A program made the translations under genes and the position numbers. Under the pieces are notes generated by a model that was not told where the DNA came from, ran no database searches, and was given only the letters and a program-made list of their open reading frames with translations. Of a DNA stretch of 46,702 nt, positions 1-9,062 are shown one piece after another. Origin of the DNA: Dongia_A sp964542425. GTDB taxonomy: Bacteria > Pseudomonadota > Alphaproteobacteria > Dongiales > Dongiaceae. Position 1 is the first letter of the stretch. The number at the start of each line of letters is the position of its first letter. The stretch lies in contig CAZIUB010000076.1 of the NCBI GenBank assembly GCA_964542425.1, positions 1-46,702 on the forward strand, in the 5' to 3' direction.

Positions 1-397
1 AGCGCCGGAAGCGGGAAAAAGCGGTTGCACGCCGCATAAAAAAATAGAAAATGGCGGAAGAACCCCTGTCAAAAACAACCTCATCCCATCGCCGCCGCAA
101 AAATCCGCTCAAAATACCGGGTTTTTAGAGGTGGCCTTAAGCAAGTGTCAACCAAACCGGCAGCAGGCCAGTTTCTATTGGCGGACATGACTCTTCCAAA
201 TATGGACGTCAGTCGGCTGACGGTTCGGCTCGTTCTTGGTGGGTGCGGGTTGATCGCCATATTGGTGTTTTTTGACCGTTCGCATTCTCCCTAAACCGAC
301 TCCCGCCCCGCTACGCCCACCCCCACCCCCTCCTTGTTGCCCGCCGGGCGCCCGGCTATATTCCGGCCCTTATTGCACTGCAGCAGAGGGCCTGGAC
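1..397. other. Upstream non-coding region, possible small ORF
   Basis: No convincing gene lies before the MaoC-like gene at 398. The first 130 bases are richer in A-runs than the rest of the window. One short open frame at 187-294 (+) would give 35 residues with a hydrophobic centre (LVLGGCGLIAILVFF) ending in DRSHSP. It has only a weak ribosome binding site and no recognisable family, so it is mentioned and not called. The 5' neighbour lies outside the window. Confidence 0.4.
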
Positions 398-832
398 ATG
401 GACGAAATGCGCGGCAAATACGCCGACGAGATGGAAATCGGGCAATCCGCCCAATATTCGAAGGAAGTGACCGAGGCCGATATCGTGCTCTTCGCCGGGC
501 TCTCGGGCGATAATAACCCGGTGCATCTGGACGAGGAATACGCCAAGGCGACCCTGTTCAAGGGCCGGATTGCCCATGGGTTTCTCGCAGGCAGCTTCAT
601 CTCGACCGTGCTCGGCACCAGGCTCCCCGGGCCGGGTTGCATCTATTTGAGCCAGACCCTTAATTTCAAGGCGCCGGTCCGGATCGGCGACACGGTCCTG
701 GCGCGCGCGACGGTTACCGCCATGGATCAGGCCAAAGGCCGCGCCACCCTTGCGACAATCGCCGAAGTGGGTTCGACCGTGGTCATCGAGGGCGAGGCCA
801 AGGTCCTGGTGCCAAGACGCCCCATTGCCTGA
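398..832 (+). CDS. MaoC-like dehydratase ((R)-specific enoyl-CoA hydratase family)
   Basis: This is a single hot-dog-fold MaoC-like domain protein of 144 residues. Family members hydrate trans-2-enoyl-CoA to (R)-3-hydroxyacyl-CoA for polyhydroxyalkanoate or fatty-acid metabolism. The diagnostic hydratase segment is clear: FAGLSGDNNPVHLDEEYA followed by GRIAHGFL, carrying the Asp/His catalytic pair and the glycine-rich turn. The frame is open back to 272, but the first 42 codons would encode a Pro-rich stretch unlike the family, so the start is set at the ATG MDEMRGKY (398); MRGKY at 407 is an alternative. It is monocistronic or at the head of the ribF-ileS-lspA run, with a 109-base gap to ribF. 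Substrate chain length cannot be told. Confidence 0.88.
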   Translation: MDEMRGKYADEMEIGQSAQYSKEVTEADIVLFAGLSGDNNPVHLDEEYAKATLFKGRIAHGFLAGSFISTVLGTRLPGPGCIYLSQTLNFKAPVRIGDTVLARATVTAMDQAKGRATLATIAEVGSTVVIEGEAKVLVPRRPIA

Positions 833-941
833 GCCATCGGCCCCGGCAACCCACCCCTTTGGCAAACCCCCGCTTTCACCCATGCGTCCCCCGGTTCATC
901 CGCCCGCCCCCTGGTCGCCGCCCTTGCCCCGACACGCGCCG

Positions 942-1928
942 ATGCGGCTCTTCCGCCACCCCATGGAGGTGACCCCGGAATGCCGGGGTGCCGCCGTGGC
1001 GCTGGGCAGTTTCGACGGCGTGCATCTAGGCCACCAGGCGGTCATCGGGCGGGCGCTTGAATACGCGCGAAGCTACGATGCGGCGATCGGCGTCATAACC
1101 TTCGAGCCCCACCCCAGAGGCTTCTTCAAGCCCGACCAGAAGCCTTTTCGCCTGACCCCCTTCCGCACCAAGGTGCGCGTGCTGCAGGCGTTCAATCTGC
1201 ATTTCGTTTGCTGCCTCGCCTTCGATCGCACCATGGCCGAGCGCCCGCCCGAAATGTTCGCGCGCGAAATCCTACGCGACGGGTTGGGCGTCGCGCACGT
1301 CGTGGTCGGCGAGGATTTTTGCTTCGGCAAGGGGCGCAGCGGCACCGCCACGACGCTTAAGGAATTCGGCCGGCGATTTCGCTTCGGCGTCGATGCCGTC
1401 CAAGCGGCTGCCGGCGAGAACGGCATCGTCTATTCCTCGACCGCGATCCGCGAATGCCTGTTGGCCGGCGATCCCCTGGGTGTCGTCGGGTTGCTGGGCC
1501 GGCCGTGGGAAATCGCCGGCCGCGTGGAGCAGGGCGATAGGCGCGGGCATCTTTTGGGTTTTCCGACCGCCAATCTCGCCATGGGCGAATTCCTGGAGCC
1601 ACGGCTCGGCGTCTACGCGATCCGCGCGGCACTCGACGAAGGCGGCGGGCCCTGCTGGTTCGATGGTGTCGCCAATCTGGGAATGCGCCCGACGGTGGGG
1701 GGCACCAGGGTTCAGCTCGAGATCCATCTCTTTGACTTTTCCGGCGATCTCTATGGCCAGCACTTGCGGGTGGCGCTCTTGGGCTTCATAAGGCCGGAGA
1801 TGAAATTTTCCGGGCTGGAGGCGCTCAAGGCCCAGATCGGAGATGATTGCGAGAAGGCGCGGACACTCTGCCTCGCCTATGGGGGCCCGATGCCGGGCCT
1901 GCTCGGCGCCAATACCGACGATCAGTGA
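942..1928 (+). CDS. ribF: Bifunctional riboflavin kinase / FAD synthetase
   Basis: RibF phosphorylates riboflavin to FMN and adenylylates FMN to FAD in the cytoplasm. The N-terminal FMN adenylyltransferase domain shows the nucleotidyl-transferase signature GSFDGVHLGH (HxGH at residues 28-31) and later SSTAIRECL. The C-terminal riboflavin kinase domain shows GFPTANL followed by the Asn-rich strand ANLGMRPTVGG. The start is the ATG of MRLFRHPMEV at 942. Upstream codons in the same frame (from 750) overlap the MaoC gene and are Pro/Arg-rich, so they are rejected. The protein of 328 residues is of normal family length. The stop lies 12 bases before ileS, so the two are probably co-transcribed. 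Confidence 0.96.
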   Translation: MRLFRHPMEVTPECRGAAVALGSFDGVHLGHQAVIGRALEYARSYDAAIGVITFEPHPRGFFKPDQKPFRLTPFRTKVRVLQAFNLHFVCCLAFDRTMAERPPEMFAREILRDGLGVAHVVVGEDFCFGKGRSGTATTLKEFGRRFRFGVDAVQAAAGENGIVYSSTAIRECLLAGDPLGVVGLLGRPWEIAGRVEQGDRRGHLLGFPTANLAMGEFLEPRLGVYAIRAALDEGGGPCWFDGVANLGMRPTVGGTRVQLEIHLFDFSGDLYGQHLRVALLGFIRPEMKFSGLEALKAQIGDDCEKARTLCLAYGGPMPGLLGANTDDQ

Positions 1929-1940
1929 CGAGGTTCCTAG

Positions 1941-4784
1941 GTGGATTACAAGTCGAGCGTGTTCCTGCCCAAGACCCTGTTTCCGATGCGGGGCGACTTG
2001 CCGAATCGCGAACCGGCGATCCTTGAGCGCTGGAACGAGATCGATTTGTTCGGGCGCCTGCGCGAGGCCTCCAAGGGAAGGCCCAAATTCATCCTGCACG
2101 ATGGCCCGCCTTACGCCAACGGCAACATTCATATCGGGCATGCCCTCAACAAGATCCTCAAGGACGTCATCAACCGCGCCCAGCAGATGGCGGGCAAGGA
2201 CGCCCATTACGTGCCGGGCTGGGATTGCCATGGGCTCCCCATCGAATGGATGATCGAGGAGCAATACCGCAAGGCGGGTAAGAACAAAGACACGGTGCCG
2301 ATCAACGAATTCCGCCGGCAATGCCGCGACTTCGCCGCCAAATGGATCGACGTGCAGCGCCAGGAATTCAAGCGCCTGGGCGTGATCGGCGATTGGCACC
2401 ATCCCTATAGCACCATGGAATTCGCGGCCGAGGCCCAGATCGCCGCCGAGATCGGCAAGTTCCTGATGAATGGCGCGCTCTATCGGGGCTCCAAGCCGGT
2501 GATGTGGTCGATCGTGGAAAGGACCGCTCTGGCCGAGGCCGAAATCGAATATCACGACCATGCCTCCGACATTGTCTGGGTGCGCTTTCCGGTTGTCCAA
2601 TCGCGGCTAAAGGAATTGAAGGGCGGCGGCATCGTCATCTGGACCACGACGCCCTGGACGCTGCCGGGCAATCGCGCCATCGCCTGCGGGCCAAAAATCG
2701 AATACGCGATCCTCAAGGTCGCGCGGCTGTCCGATGGCGCCAGGGCTAGGCCCGGGGACGTGCTGGTGGTGGCCGAATCCCTGCGCGCACCCTTCGAGGC
2801 CGAGGCCGGAATCGCGGAATCCGAAACCCTGTGGCGCGGCAAGGGCGAGGCGCTGCTTGGCACGCTCTGCCGACATCCGCTCGAGGGGCAGGGCTACGAT
2901 TTCGAGGTCGCTGTCCATGCCGGCGATTTCGTGACCATCGAGGCCGGCACCGGTTTTGTTCATATCGCGCCCGGCCACGGCGCCGACGATTACGAGCTTG
3001 GCATCTTGAACGGGATCGAAGTGCCGCAAACGGTGGGGCCCGACGGGCGCTATTACGACCATGTGCCCCTGTTCGCGGGCAAGGCCGTCTTGAAGCCCAA
3101 CGGCAAGCCGGGCGATGCCAACGCGGCGGTGATGGCGGCCATCGATCTCGCCGGCCATCTCTTGAAATCGGGCAAGCTCACCCATTCCTATCCGCATTCC
3201 TGGCGCTCCAAGGCCCCGCTCATTTTCCGCAACACGCCGCAATGGTTCATCTCGATGAACGCCAATGGCCTGCGGGAGAAAGCGCTTTCCGAGATCGAGA
3301 ACACGCGCTTCGTCCCCCCGCAGGGCAAGGCGCGACTTTCCTCGATGATCGCCGGCAGGCCCGATTGGTGCATTTCGCGCCAGCGTGCCTGGGGTGTGCC
3401 GATCCCGGTCTTCGTCAACAAGAAGAGCGGCGAATTGCTGCGCGACCAAAGCGTGATGACCCGCGTGATCGCGGCCTTTCGCGAGGAGGGCGCCGATTGC
3501 TGGTTCGCGTCGCCGCCGACGCGATTTCTTGGCCCCGATCACCGGGCGGCGGATTACGAACAAGTGACCGACATCGTCGATGTGTGGTTCGATTCCGGAT
3601 CGACCCATGCCTTCGTGCTGGAGCCGCGTGAAGGTACGGACCTCGCCTGGCCGGCGGACGTCTATCTCGAAGGTTCCGACCAGCATCGCGGCTGGTTCCA
3701 TTCCTCGCTCCTGGAATCCTGCGGCACGCGCGGCCGTGCCCCCTACAAGATAGTGATCACCCATGGATTTACCTTGGATGAGCAGGGACGCAAGATGTCG
3801 AAGTCGCTCGGCAATTCGGTCGCACCCCAGGACGTGATGAAACAATACGGCGCCGACATTTTGCGCCTGTGGGTGGTGGTGGGCTGCGACTATTCCGAGG
3901 ACCAGCGCATCGGCAACGAAATGCTGAAGCTGACCGCCGACCATTACCGGCGGCTGCGCAATACCTTCCGCTATGTGCTGGGCGCGCTCGATGGCTGGGA
4001 CGAGGCGGAGCGCATCCTTGCGCCCCACATGCCGGAATTGGATCGCTGGGTGCTGCACCGCCTGGCCGAGCTCGACACCCGCGTGCGCGGGGCTTGCGAC
4101 AGCTTCGATCTGCACGACCTTTACATGGATCTGCACAATTTCTGCGCCAACGATCTTTCCGCCTTCTATTTCGACATCCGCAAGGACGCGCTCTATTGCG
4201 ATACCAGGCAATCGCCCCGGCGCCGCGCCGCGCGGACCGTGCTCATGGAGGTGTTCCAGCGCTTGAGTGCCTGGCTCGCCCCGGTCGTCTGCTTCACCGC
4301 GGAAGAGGCCTGGGGCCACCGGCCTTTCCGCCAAGGCCCGGCGAGCGTGCACGAGCGCCTGTATCCCGAGACGCCCGCCACCTGGCGCGACCGGGAACTG
4401 GCCGGCAAATGGGCGCGGATCCGCGACCTCAGGCGCGTCGTCACCGGGGCGCTGGAGTTGGCGCGCGCCGGCAAGTTGATCGGCTCGGGCCTGCAGGCCC
4501 ATCCGGTGGTCTATCTGTCGCCGGAGAATCTGGCGTTGCTGGAAGGACTCGATCTCGGCGAGATCGCCATCACCTCGGGCGCGACGCTCAAGGTTGCGGT
4601 CGCGCCGGAAGACGCGTTCGGGCTCTCCGATGTGGCCGATGTCGCGGTCGTGATCCGCCCGGCCGAGGGCCAGAAATGCGAGCGCTGCTGGCAGGTTCTG
4701 CCGGAAGTGGGCCGGCATGCGGGCCACCCCAGCCTGTGCGAGCGCTGCGTGGGCGCCATCGAGGATGGCGAGGCGGCGGCGTGA
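1941..4784 (+). CDS. ileS: Isoleucyl-tRNA synthetase
   Basis: This class Ia aminoacyl-tRNA synthetase charges tRNA-Ile. The 947-residue protein has the HIGH motif (HIGH at residues 64-67 inside PPYANGNIHIGH), a CP1 editing domain with WTTTPWTLPGN and GTGFVHIAPGHG, and KMSKS at residues 618-622. A C-terminal zinc finger is formed by CERC (913-916) and CERC (933-936), typical of bacterial-type IleRS. The start is GTG at 1941, directly behind ribF, and fits the canonical N-terminus MDYKSSVFLPKT. The stop overlaps the GTG start of lspA by four bases, so translation is coupled. Confidence 0.98.
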   Translation: MDYKSSVFLPKTLFPMRGDLPNREPAILERWNEIDLFGRLREASKGRPKFILHDGPPYANGNIHIGHALNKILKDVINRAQQMAGKDAHYVPGWDCHGLPIEWMIEEQYRKAGKNKDTVPINEFRRQCRDFAAKWIDVQRQEFKRLGVIGDWHHPYSTMEFAAEAQIAAEIGKFLMNGALYRGSKPVMWSIVERTALAEAEIEYHDHASDIVWVRFPVVQSRLKELKGGGIVIWTTTPWTLPGNRAIACGPKIEYAILKVARLSDGARARPGDVLVVAESLRAPFEAEAGIAESETLWRGKGEALLGTLCRHPLEGQGYDFEVAVHAGDFVTIEAGTGFVHIAPGHGADDYELGILNGIEVPQTVGPDGRYYDHVPLFAGKAVLKPNGKPGDANAAVMAAIDLAGHLLKSGKLTHSYPHSWRSKAPLIFRNTPQWFISMNANGLREKALSEIENTRFVPPQGKARLSSMIAGRPDWCISRQRAWGVPIPVFVNKKSGELLRDQSVMTRVIAAFREEGADCWFASPPTRFLGPDHRAADYEQVTDIVDVWFDSGSTHAFVLEPREGTDLAWPADVYLEGSDQHRGWFHSSLLESCGTRGRAPYKIVITHGFTLDEQGRKMSKSLGNSVAPQDVMKQYGADILRLWVVVGCDYSEDQRIGNEMLKLTADHYRRLRNTFRYVLGALDGWDEAERILAPHMPELDRWVLHRLAELDTRVRGACDSFDLHDLYMDLHNFCANDLSAFYFDIRKDALYCDTRQSPRRRAARTVLMEVFQRLSAWLAPVVCFTAEEAWGHRPFRQGPASVHERLYPETPATWRDRELAGKWARIRDLRRVVTGALELARAGKLIGSGLQAHPVVYLSPENLALLEGLDLGEIAITSGATLKVAVAPEDAFGLSDVADVAVVIRPAEGQKCERCWQVLPEVGRHAGHPSLCERCVGAIEDGEAAA

Positions 4785-5287
4785 AGATTGCGCGGCCGAG
4801 GATGTTCCTGGCGGGGTTGGGGCTCTCAGGCGCCATCATCCTTCTCGACCAGGCGAGCAAGATATGGATGTTCCGGGTATTGTTGGTTGACGGGCAGGAA
4901 CTGGCGCTCACCCCTTTCTTTTCGCTGGTCAAGCGCCATAACCTTGGCATCAGTTTCAGTTTTCTTTCAACCGATCATCCGCTGGGGCCATGGCTCCTGT
5001 CGGCGCTCGCACTTGCGATCGCGTCCGTCCTCGTCATCTGGCTCGCGCGCACCAGCGATCGGCTGCCGGCAATCGGCTTGGGCCTCATCATCGGTGGGGC
5101 GCTCGGCAACGTCATCGATCGGGTGGTCGTGGGCGCGGTCCAGGACTTCCTGCTGTTCCATTGGCGCGAATGGGCCTGGCCGGCCTTCAATCTCGCCGAT
5201 TCGGCAATCACGATCGGGGTCGGGCTGCTGCTCCTCGACGGCCTGGCGATCAGGGGCCGGAAAACCCGGGCGGCCAAGCCGGATTAA
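4781..5287 (+). CDS. lspA: Lipoprotein signal peptidase (signal peptidase II)
   Basis: LspA is an inner-membrane aspartyl protease that cleaves the signal peptide of diacylglyceryl-modified prolipoproteins. Four hydrophobic segments and the two conserved catalytic-Asp motifs are visible: GNVIDRV and FNLADSAI. The predicted product is 168 residues. The start is the GTG at 4781, which shares GTGA with the ileS stop; the next downstream ATG would lose the start of the first membrane segment. The ileS-lspA pairing is widespread in proteobacteria, and the following gene here encodes a lipoprotein that would be a natural substrate. Confidence 0.96.
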   Translation: MKIARPRMFLAGLGLSGAIILLDQASKIWMFRVLLVDGQELALTPFFSLVKRHNLGISFSFLSTDHPLGPWLLSALALAIASVLVIWLARTSDRLPAIGLGLIIGGALGNVIDRVVVGAVQDFLLFHWREWAWPAFNLADSAITIGVGLLLLDGLAIRGRKTRAAKPD

Positions 5288-5375
5288 CTATTGCACCTGC
5301 CCCATTCCCGTTGTTGTCATGACCCCCTGAAAAGCGGTAAAACGCCATCCAATGAAAGTGGCGGAGGCTGAAAAA

Positions 5376-5993
5376 ATGTCCCGGAAAAACCTTCATCCCA
5401 TGCGCTGGATATTTCTGTCGGCCATCATGCTTCCCCTTGGGCTTCCCTTGGGCCTTGGCGGGTGCACCAGCATTCGCGAGAACCTGGGCCTGACCAAGCG
5501 ATCGCCCGACGAATTCAGGGTGACCTCGCGCGCACCCTTGTCGATGCCGCCGGATTACAATCTGCGCCCACCCAATCCGGGCGCACCCCGGCCCCAGGAA
5601 GGGAGCACGCGCGACCAGGCGGAGGCGGCGGTCTTCGGCTATCCTAATTCCGGTACCGACCCCGACCAGATTCCGCCCATCGGCGAGGGCGAGGCGGCAG
5701 GCGCCCAATCGGCCGGCGAGGCGTCGCTCTTGCAAAGTGCCGGCACCGGGGGGATCGATCCCAACATCCGCGTGCTGATCGACAGCGAGACGGCGGAGGA
5801 CGAGGCCGATTCCATCACCTTGGCCGAGCAGCTCATCTTCTGGCGCGATCCGCAGCCCTATGGCACGGTCGTCGATCCGGTCGCCGAACAGAAGCGCCTG
5901 CAGGAAAACGCCGCTTTGGGCAAGCCGGTGACCGAGGGCGAGACGCCGGTCATCATCCGCAAGAAAAAGGGCCTCCTCGAAGGCATCTTCTAG
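5376..5993 (+). CDS. DUF3035 lipoprotein
   Basis: This is a predicted lipoprotein of 205 residues. A basic N-terminus and a hydrophobic stretch lead to a lipobox ending LGGC, with the lipidated Cys at residue 30. The mature part carries the family's hallmark SPDEFRVTSRAPLSMPPDYNLRPP segment (an envelope-family signature of unknown function) and a Pro/Ala-rich, acidic remainder, ending in a basic RKKKGLLEGIF tail. The start at 5376 is chosen for a GGAGG box at 5363-5367; an in-frame ATG at 5352 has no such site. It lies just after lspA, the common alphaproteobacterial arrangement. The role is unknown, probably in the periplasm or outer membrane. Confidence 0.9.
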   Translation: MSRKNLHPMRWIFLSAIMLPLGLPLGLGGCTSIRENLGLTKRSPDEFRVTSRAPLSMPPDYNLRPPNPGAPRPQEGSTRDQAEAAVFGYPNSGTDPDQIPPIGEGEAAGAQSAGEASLLQSAGTGGIDPNIRVLIDSETAEDEADSITLAEQLIFWRDPQPYGTVVDPVAEQKRLQENAALGKPVTEGETPVIIRKKKGLLEGIF

Positions 5994-6001
5994 GGCCGGC
6001 A

Positions 6002-6146
6002 CTAGTGGTATGGTTCCGACAAATGAATCCCGATGGCGAGTCATTTGTCGGAAGCTGAATACCACTAGCACACTTACGTTTGTGGGCCGATTCACCTGAC
6101 AGAAGGCACCCTTCAAGGTTACCTTCTGTCAGGATCGGACCACTAG
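6002..6146. repeat. Two-hairpin CTAG-bounded repeat, copy A
   Basis: This 145-base non-coding element is made of two imperfect palindromes. The first (6002-6068) runs from CTAGTGGTAT to its complement, with inner arms TTCCGACAAATGA and TCATTTGTCGGAA. The second (about 6084-6142) has arms CCTGACAGAAGG and CCTTCTGTCAGG. The element begins and ends with CTAG. Its reverse complement aligns along its full length with copy B at 12388-12534. Confidence 0.85.
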
Positions 6147-6240
6147 CGCGAGCCTGATCCTTGCCGGCGTCCATTGCGGCGCCGGTTTGTTTTGTTGTGT
6201 GTGTATCCGGCCCTGACCGCCGACACGATTTTTGCCATCC

Positions 6241-6371
6241 CACTCCTGCCCCGCGGACGAATGTCCGCCTTCGCGGACGGGGCGGGAGGGCTGGGGTGAG
6301 GGTGGCGCACGATCATCATGTACTCACCCGCGAGGCTATGGCCTCGCGCCCTCTCCCTTAAGGCGAGAGGG
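6241..6371. repeat. REP-like tract of short hairpins
   Basis: Several short GC-rich palindromes follow one another: CTCCTGCCCCG paired with CGGGGCGGGAG, GCGAGGC paired with GCCTCGC, and CCCTCTC paired with GAGAGGG around a CCTTAAGG centre. There is also a GGTGAG/CTCACC pair. This is the look of extragenic palindromic repeats common in proteobacterial chromosomes. The tract overlaps the longest possible reading frame of the following ATPase gene, which argues for a downstream start of that gene. Confidence 0.65.
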
Positions 6372-6416
6372 AAGGGGCGGTCTATCGTCGGTAAGCATGG
6401 GCATCTGGGGCGGCCA

Positions 6417-9062
6417 TTGAAATCCACCAAGGCGAATTTCTCGAGAACGGGATTGTCGGCGGCCGAGGCCGCCCGGAGATTGGCGCGCCACGGCCCCAAC
6501 GCCATACTGGAAGGGAAGAGGGTGGGAGCCTGGTGGTTCTTCGCCCGACAGGCGCTGAACCCGATGGCTTTCGTGCTCCTGGGCGCGGCGGCGGTATCCC
6601 TTGGCCTCGACATGCAGGCCGACGCCGCCTTCATCCTGATCGTGGTCGGGGTCAACGTCGTGATCGGGGGTATTCAGGAATACGCGGCGGAAAGATCGGC
6701 CGCGGGGTTGAAGCGCGCGGTCCCGCGCTCAGCCAATGTGATCCGCGACGGCAAGGAAGAGCGCGTGGCGGTCGAGCTGGTGGCGCCGGGAGATCTGGTG
6801 GTGATCGCCGCCGGGGACCGGGTGCCGGCCGATCTCGAATTGCTGGAGACCGCGGGCTTAAGAATCGACGAGGCGCCGCTCACCGGAGAATCGCTGCCGG
6901 CGGAAAAGGACGCGGCCGCCGCCTCCGATCCGCAAGCGCCGCCCGCGGAACGGCGCGACCATGCCTTCGCCGGCACGATGGTGCTGGCGGGCTTGGGCCG
7001 CGGCGAGGCGGTGGCGACCGGCATGGGGACCGAGATCGGGCGCATCGCCGGCGCGCTCGCGCGCGCGGACCGCGCCAAGCCGCCGCTCATCGAGCGCATG
7101 GAGCGTTTCACCTGGCGCATCCTGGTCGCGGTGGCGGTGACCATGGCCGTGGTGTTTTTTCTTGCCTTGGCCCAGGGCCGCGATCCCGCCGCCATGCTGT
7201 TGCTGGCGGTCGCACTTGGCGTTTCCGCGGTGCCCGAGGGGTTGCCGGCCGCGATCGCCATCACGCTCGCCATCGGTGTACGCCGGATGGCCGAGCGCCA
7301 TGTGATTGTACGCCGATTGATGGCGGTGGAATCGCTCGGCTCGTGCACCTACATCGCCTCGGACAAGACCGGCACGCTCACCATCAACGAACTGACAGTG
7401 CAGCGGATCGTCACCGCCGCCGGAACAGGGTACGCGCTCGCTGGGATCGGGGCCGAGATGGGTGCGATCACGCCGCTTGGCCCGAATGGCGCCATCGATC
7501 CGGCCTTGCCGCAAGTGCTGCGCGCCCTGGTGCTCGCCAACGAGGCCAGGGAAACCGATGCGGGCCTTCGCGGCGATTCCGTCGATGTCGCCTGTCTGGT
7601 CGCGGCGAGCAAAGGAGGAATCGCGCGACAGGAACTGCTGAATGCGTGCCCACGCCTGCACCTGACACCCTACGATTCCCAAGCCGCCTTCAGCGCGTCG
7701 GTGCATGTCTGCGAGGGAGCGCCGACGACCTTGGTCAAGGGATCGCCGGAGCGGGTGCTGGCCATGTGCTCGCGCGAGATCGGAGCGGAAGGCGAGCGCC
7801 ATCTGGACCAGGAACAAGCGCACGCGGCGGTCCGCGCCTTGGCGAGCGAGGGCTTTCGCGTGCTAGCGATCGCGCAAGGCGGTGTCGATGAAGGCGGGCG
7901 GCCGATGTCCAGCGATCTCGTCTGGCTTGGCCTCGTGGGCATGATCGATCCACCGCGCGCCGAGGTGCCGGATGCGATCAGGGCGGCCAAGCGCGCCGGC
8001 ATCGAAATCGCCATGGTTACCGGCGATCACCCGATCACTGCACTCGCCATCGCGCGGCAATTGGGCCTGGCCGAGGGCGAGGCCGAAATCGTCACCGGCC
8101 GCCAGATCCGCGCCGCGCTGGCGATTGGCGAAGCGGAACTCGCGCGGCTGATCGAAGGCAGGCGGGTCTTCGCGCGCATCGAGCCGACACAGAAACAGGC
8201 GATCGTGGTCGCGCTGAAGGCGCAGGGCCATTTCGTCGCGGTCACCGGGGACGGCGTCAACGACGCGCCGGCGCTGCGCGTCGCCCATGTCGGCGTGGCG
8301 ATGGGTAGGCGCGGCACCGACGTGGCGCGCGACAATGCCGATCTCATCCTGACCGACGACAATTTCGCCTCGATCGTGGGCGGCATTCGCGAGGGCCGCA
8401 TCGCCTATGCCAACATCCGCAAGGTCGTCTATCTGCTGGTGGCGACCGGCGTGGCCGAAGTGCTGCTGGTGATCTTGAGCCTGCTCGGCGCATCGGCGCT
8501 GCCGCTGTTGCCGGTACAGTTGCTGTGGCTCAATCTGGTCACCAACGGCATCCAGGACGTGGCGCTTGCCTTCGATCCGCCGGAAGGCGACGAGCTCGAC
8601 CGGCCGCCGCGCCCCCCCGGCGAAGCGATCTTCAATCGGCGCATGACCTGGCGCGTATTGTCATCGGGCATTTATATGGGGGTCGCGGCCTTCGTCATCT
8701 TCCGGGGCCTGATCGAGGCCGGGAATGCCGAGGCAGAGGCCCGCAATCTCACGCTTCTGGCCATGGTCCTCTTTGAGAACGTCCAGGCCCTCATCAGCCG
8801 GTCCGAATACGCGCCCCCAGGGCGCATGCGCCCGTTCGCCAATCGCTGGCTGCTGTGGAGCGTGTTTGCCACCCTAATACTGCATCTTGCCGCCATGCAT
8901 TGGCCGGTGACGAGAGCCATGCTGCATCTGTCGCCCCTCGTGGTCGGTTGGCCGCTGGCAATGGTGGCGGCCGCGATGCTGGGCCTGCCGCTGCTGGACG
9001 GGATGGTGAAGCATCACCTTGGTCGAGGGGCCCGCCGCGCGACCGAAGGAAGTCGGCCATGA
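6417..9062 (+). CDS. P-type cation-transporting ATPase (P2 type, probably Ca2+)
   Basis: This membrane ATPase forms a phospho-aspartate intermediate while moving a cation. In order the sequence shows the actuator motif TGES (residues 156-159), PEGLP in M4, the phosphorylation site DKTGTLT (316-322), MVTGDHP and the hinge TGDGVND (610-616), then M5-M6 with LWLNLVTNGIQD and four further hydrophobic segments. PEGLP and NLVTNG fit the P2A/P2B Ca2+-ATPase-like group, but the ion cannot be proved. The frame is open to an ATG at 6318, yet codons 6318-6416 lie in REP-like sequence, so a TTG at 6417 with GGGG upstream is preferred. The stop shares ATGA with the next gene. Confidence 0.9.
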   Translation: MKSTKANFSRTGLSAAEAARRLARHGPNAILEGKRVGAWWFFARQALNPMAFVLLGAAAVSLGLDMQADAAFILIVVGVNVVIGGIQEYAAERSAAGLKRAVPRSANVIRDGKEERVAVELVAPGDLVVIAAGDRVPADLELLETAGLRIDEAPLTGESLPAEKDAAAASDPQAPPAERRDHAFAGTMVLAGLGRGEAVATGMGTEIGRIAGALARADRAKPPLIERMERFTWRILVAVAVTMAVVFFLALAQGRDPAAMLLLAVALGVSAVPEGLPAAIAITLAIGVRRMAERHVIVRRLMAVESLGSCTYIASDKTGTLTINELTVQRIVTAAGTGYALAGIGAEMGAITPLGPNGAIDPALPQVLRALVLANEARETDAGLRGDSVDVACLVAASKGGIARQELLNACPRLHLTPYDSQAAFSASVHVCEGAPTTLVKGSPERVLAMCSREIGAEGERHLDQEQAHAAVRALASEGFRVLAIAQGGVDEGGRPMSSDLVWLGLVGMIDPPRAEVPDAIRAAKRAGIEIAMVTGDHPITALAIARQLGLAEGEAEIVTGRQIRAALAIGEAELARLIEGRRVFARIEPTQKQAIVVALKAQGHFVAVTGDGVNDAPALRVAHVGVAMGRRGTDVARDNADLILTDDNFASIVGGIREGRIAYANIRKVVYLLVATGVAEVLLVILSLLGASALPLLPVQLLWLNLVTNGIQDVALAFDPPEGDELDRPPRPPGEAIFNRRMTWRVLSSGIYMGVAAFVIFRGLIEAGNAEAEARNLTLLAMVLFENVQALISRSEYAPPGRMRPFANRWLLWSVFATLILHLAAMHWPVTRAMLHLSPLVVGWPLAMVAAAMLGLPLLDGMVKHHLGRGARRATEGSRP

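Noticed and set aside
187..294. 35-codon ORF with one hydrophobic segment
   Set aside because: Too short, weak ribosome binding site, no family and no context. It is described with the upstream region but not called as a gene.
356..883. Long minus-strand frame over the MaoC-like gene
   Set aside because: It is a shadow frame in GC-rich DNA, with Arg/Gly/His-rich translation and no family motifs; the plus-strand gene has clear motifs.
2607..4727. Long minus-strand frame opposite ileS
   Set aside because: It mirrors a strongly conserved gene. The translation is low-complexity Arg/Gly/His-rich and lacks any domain.
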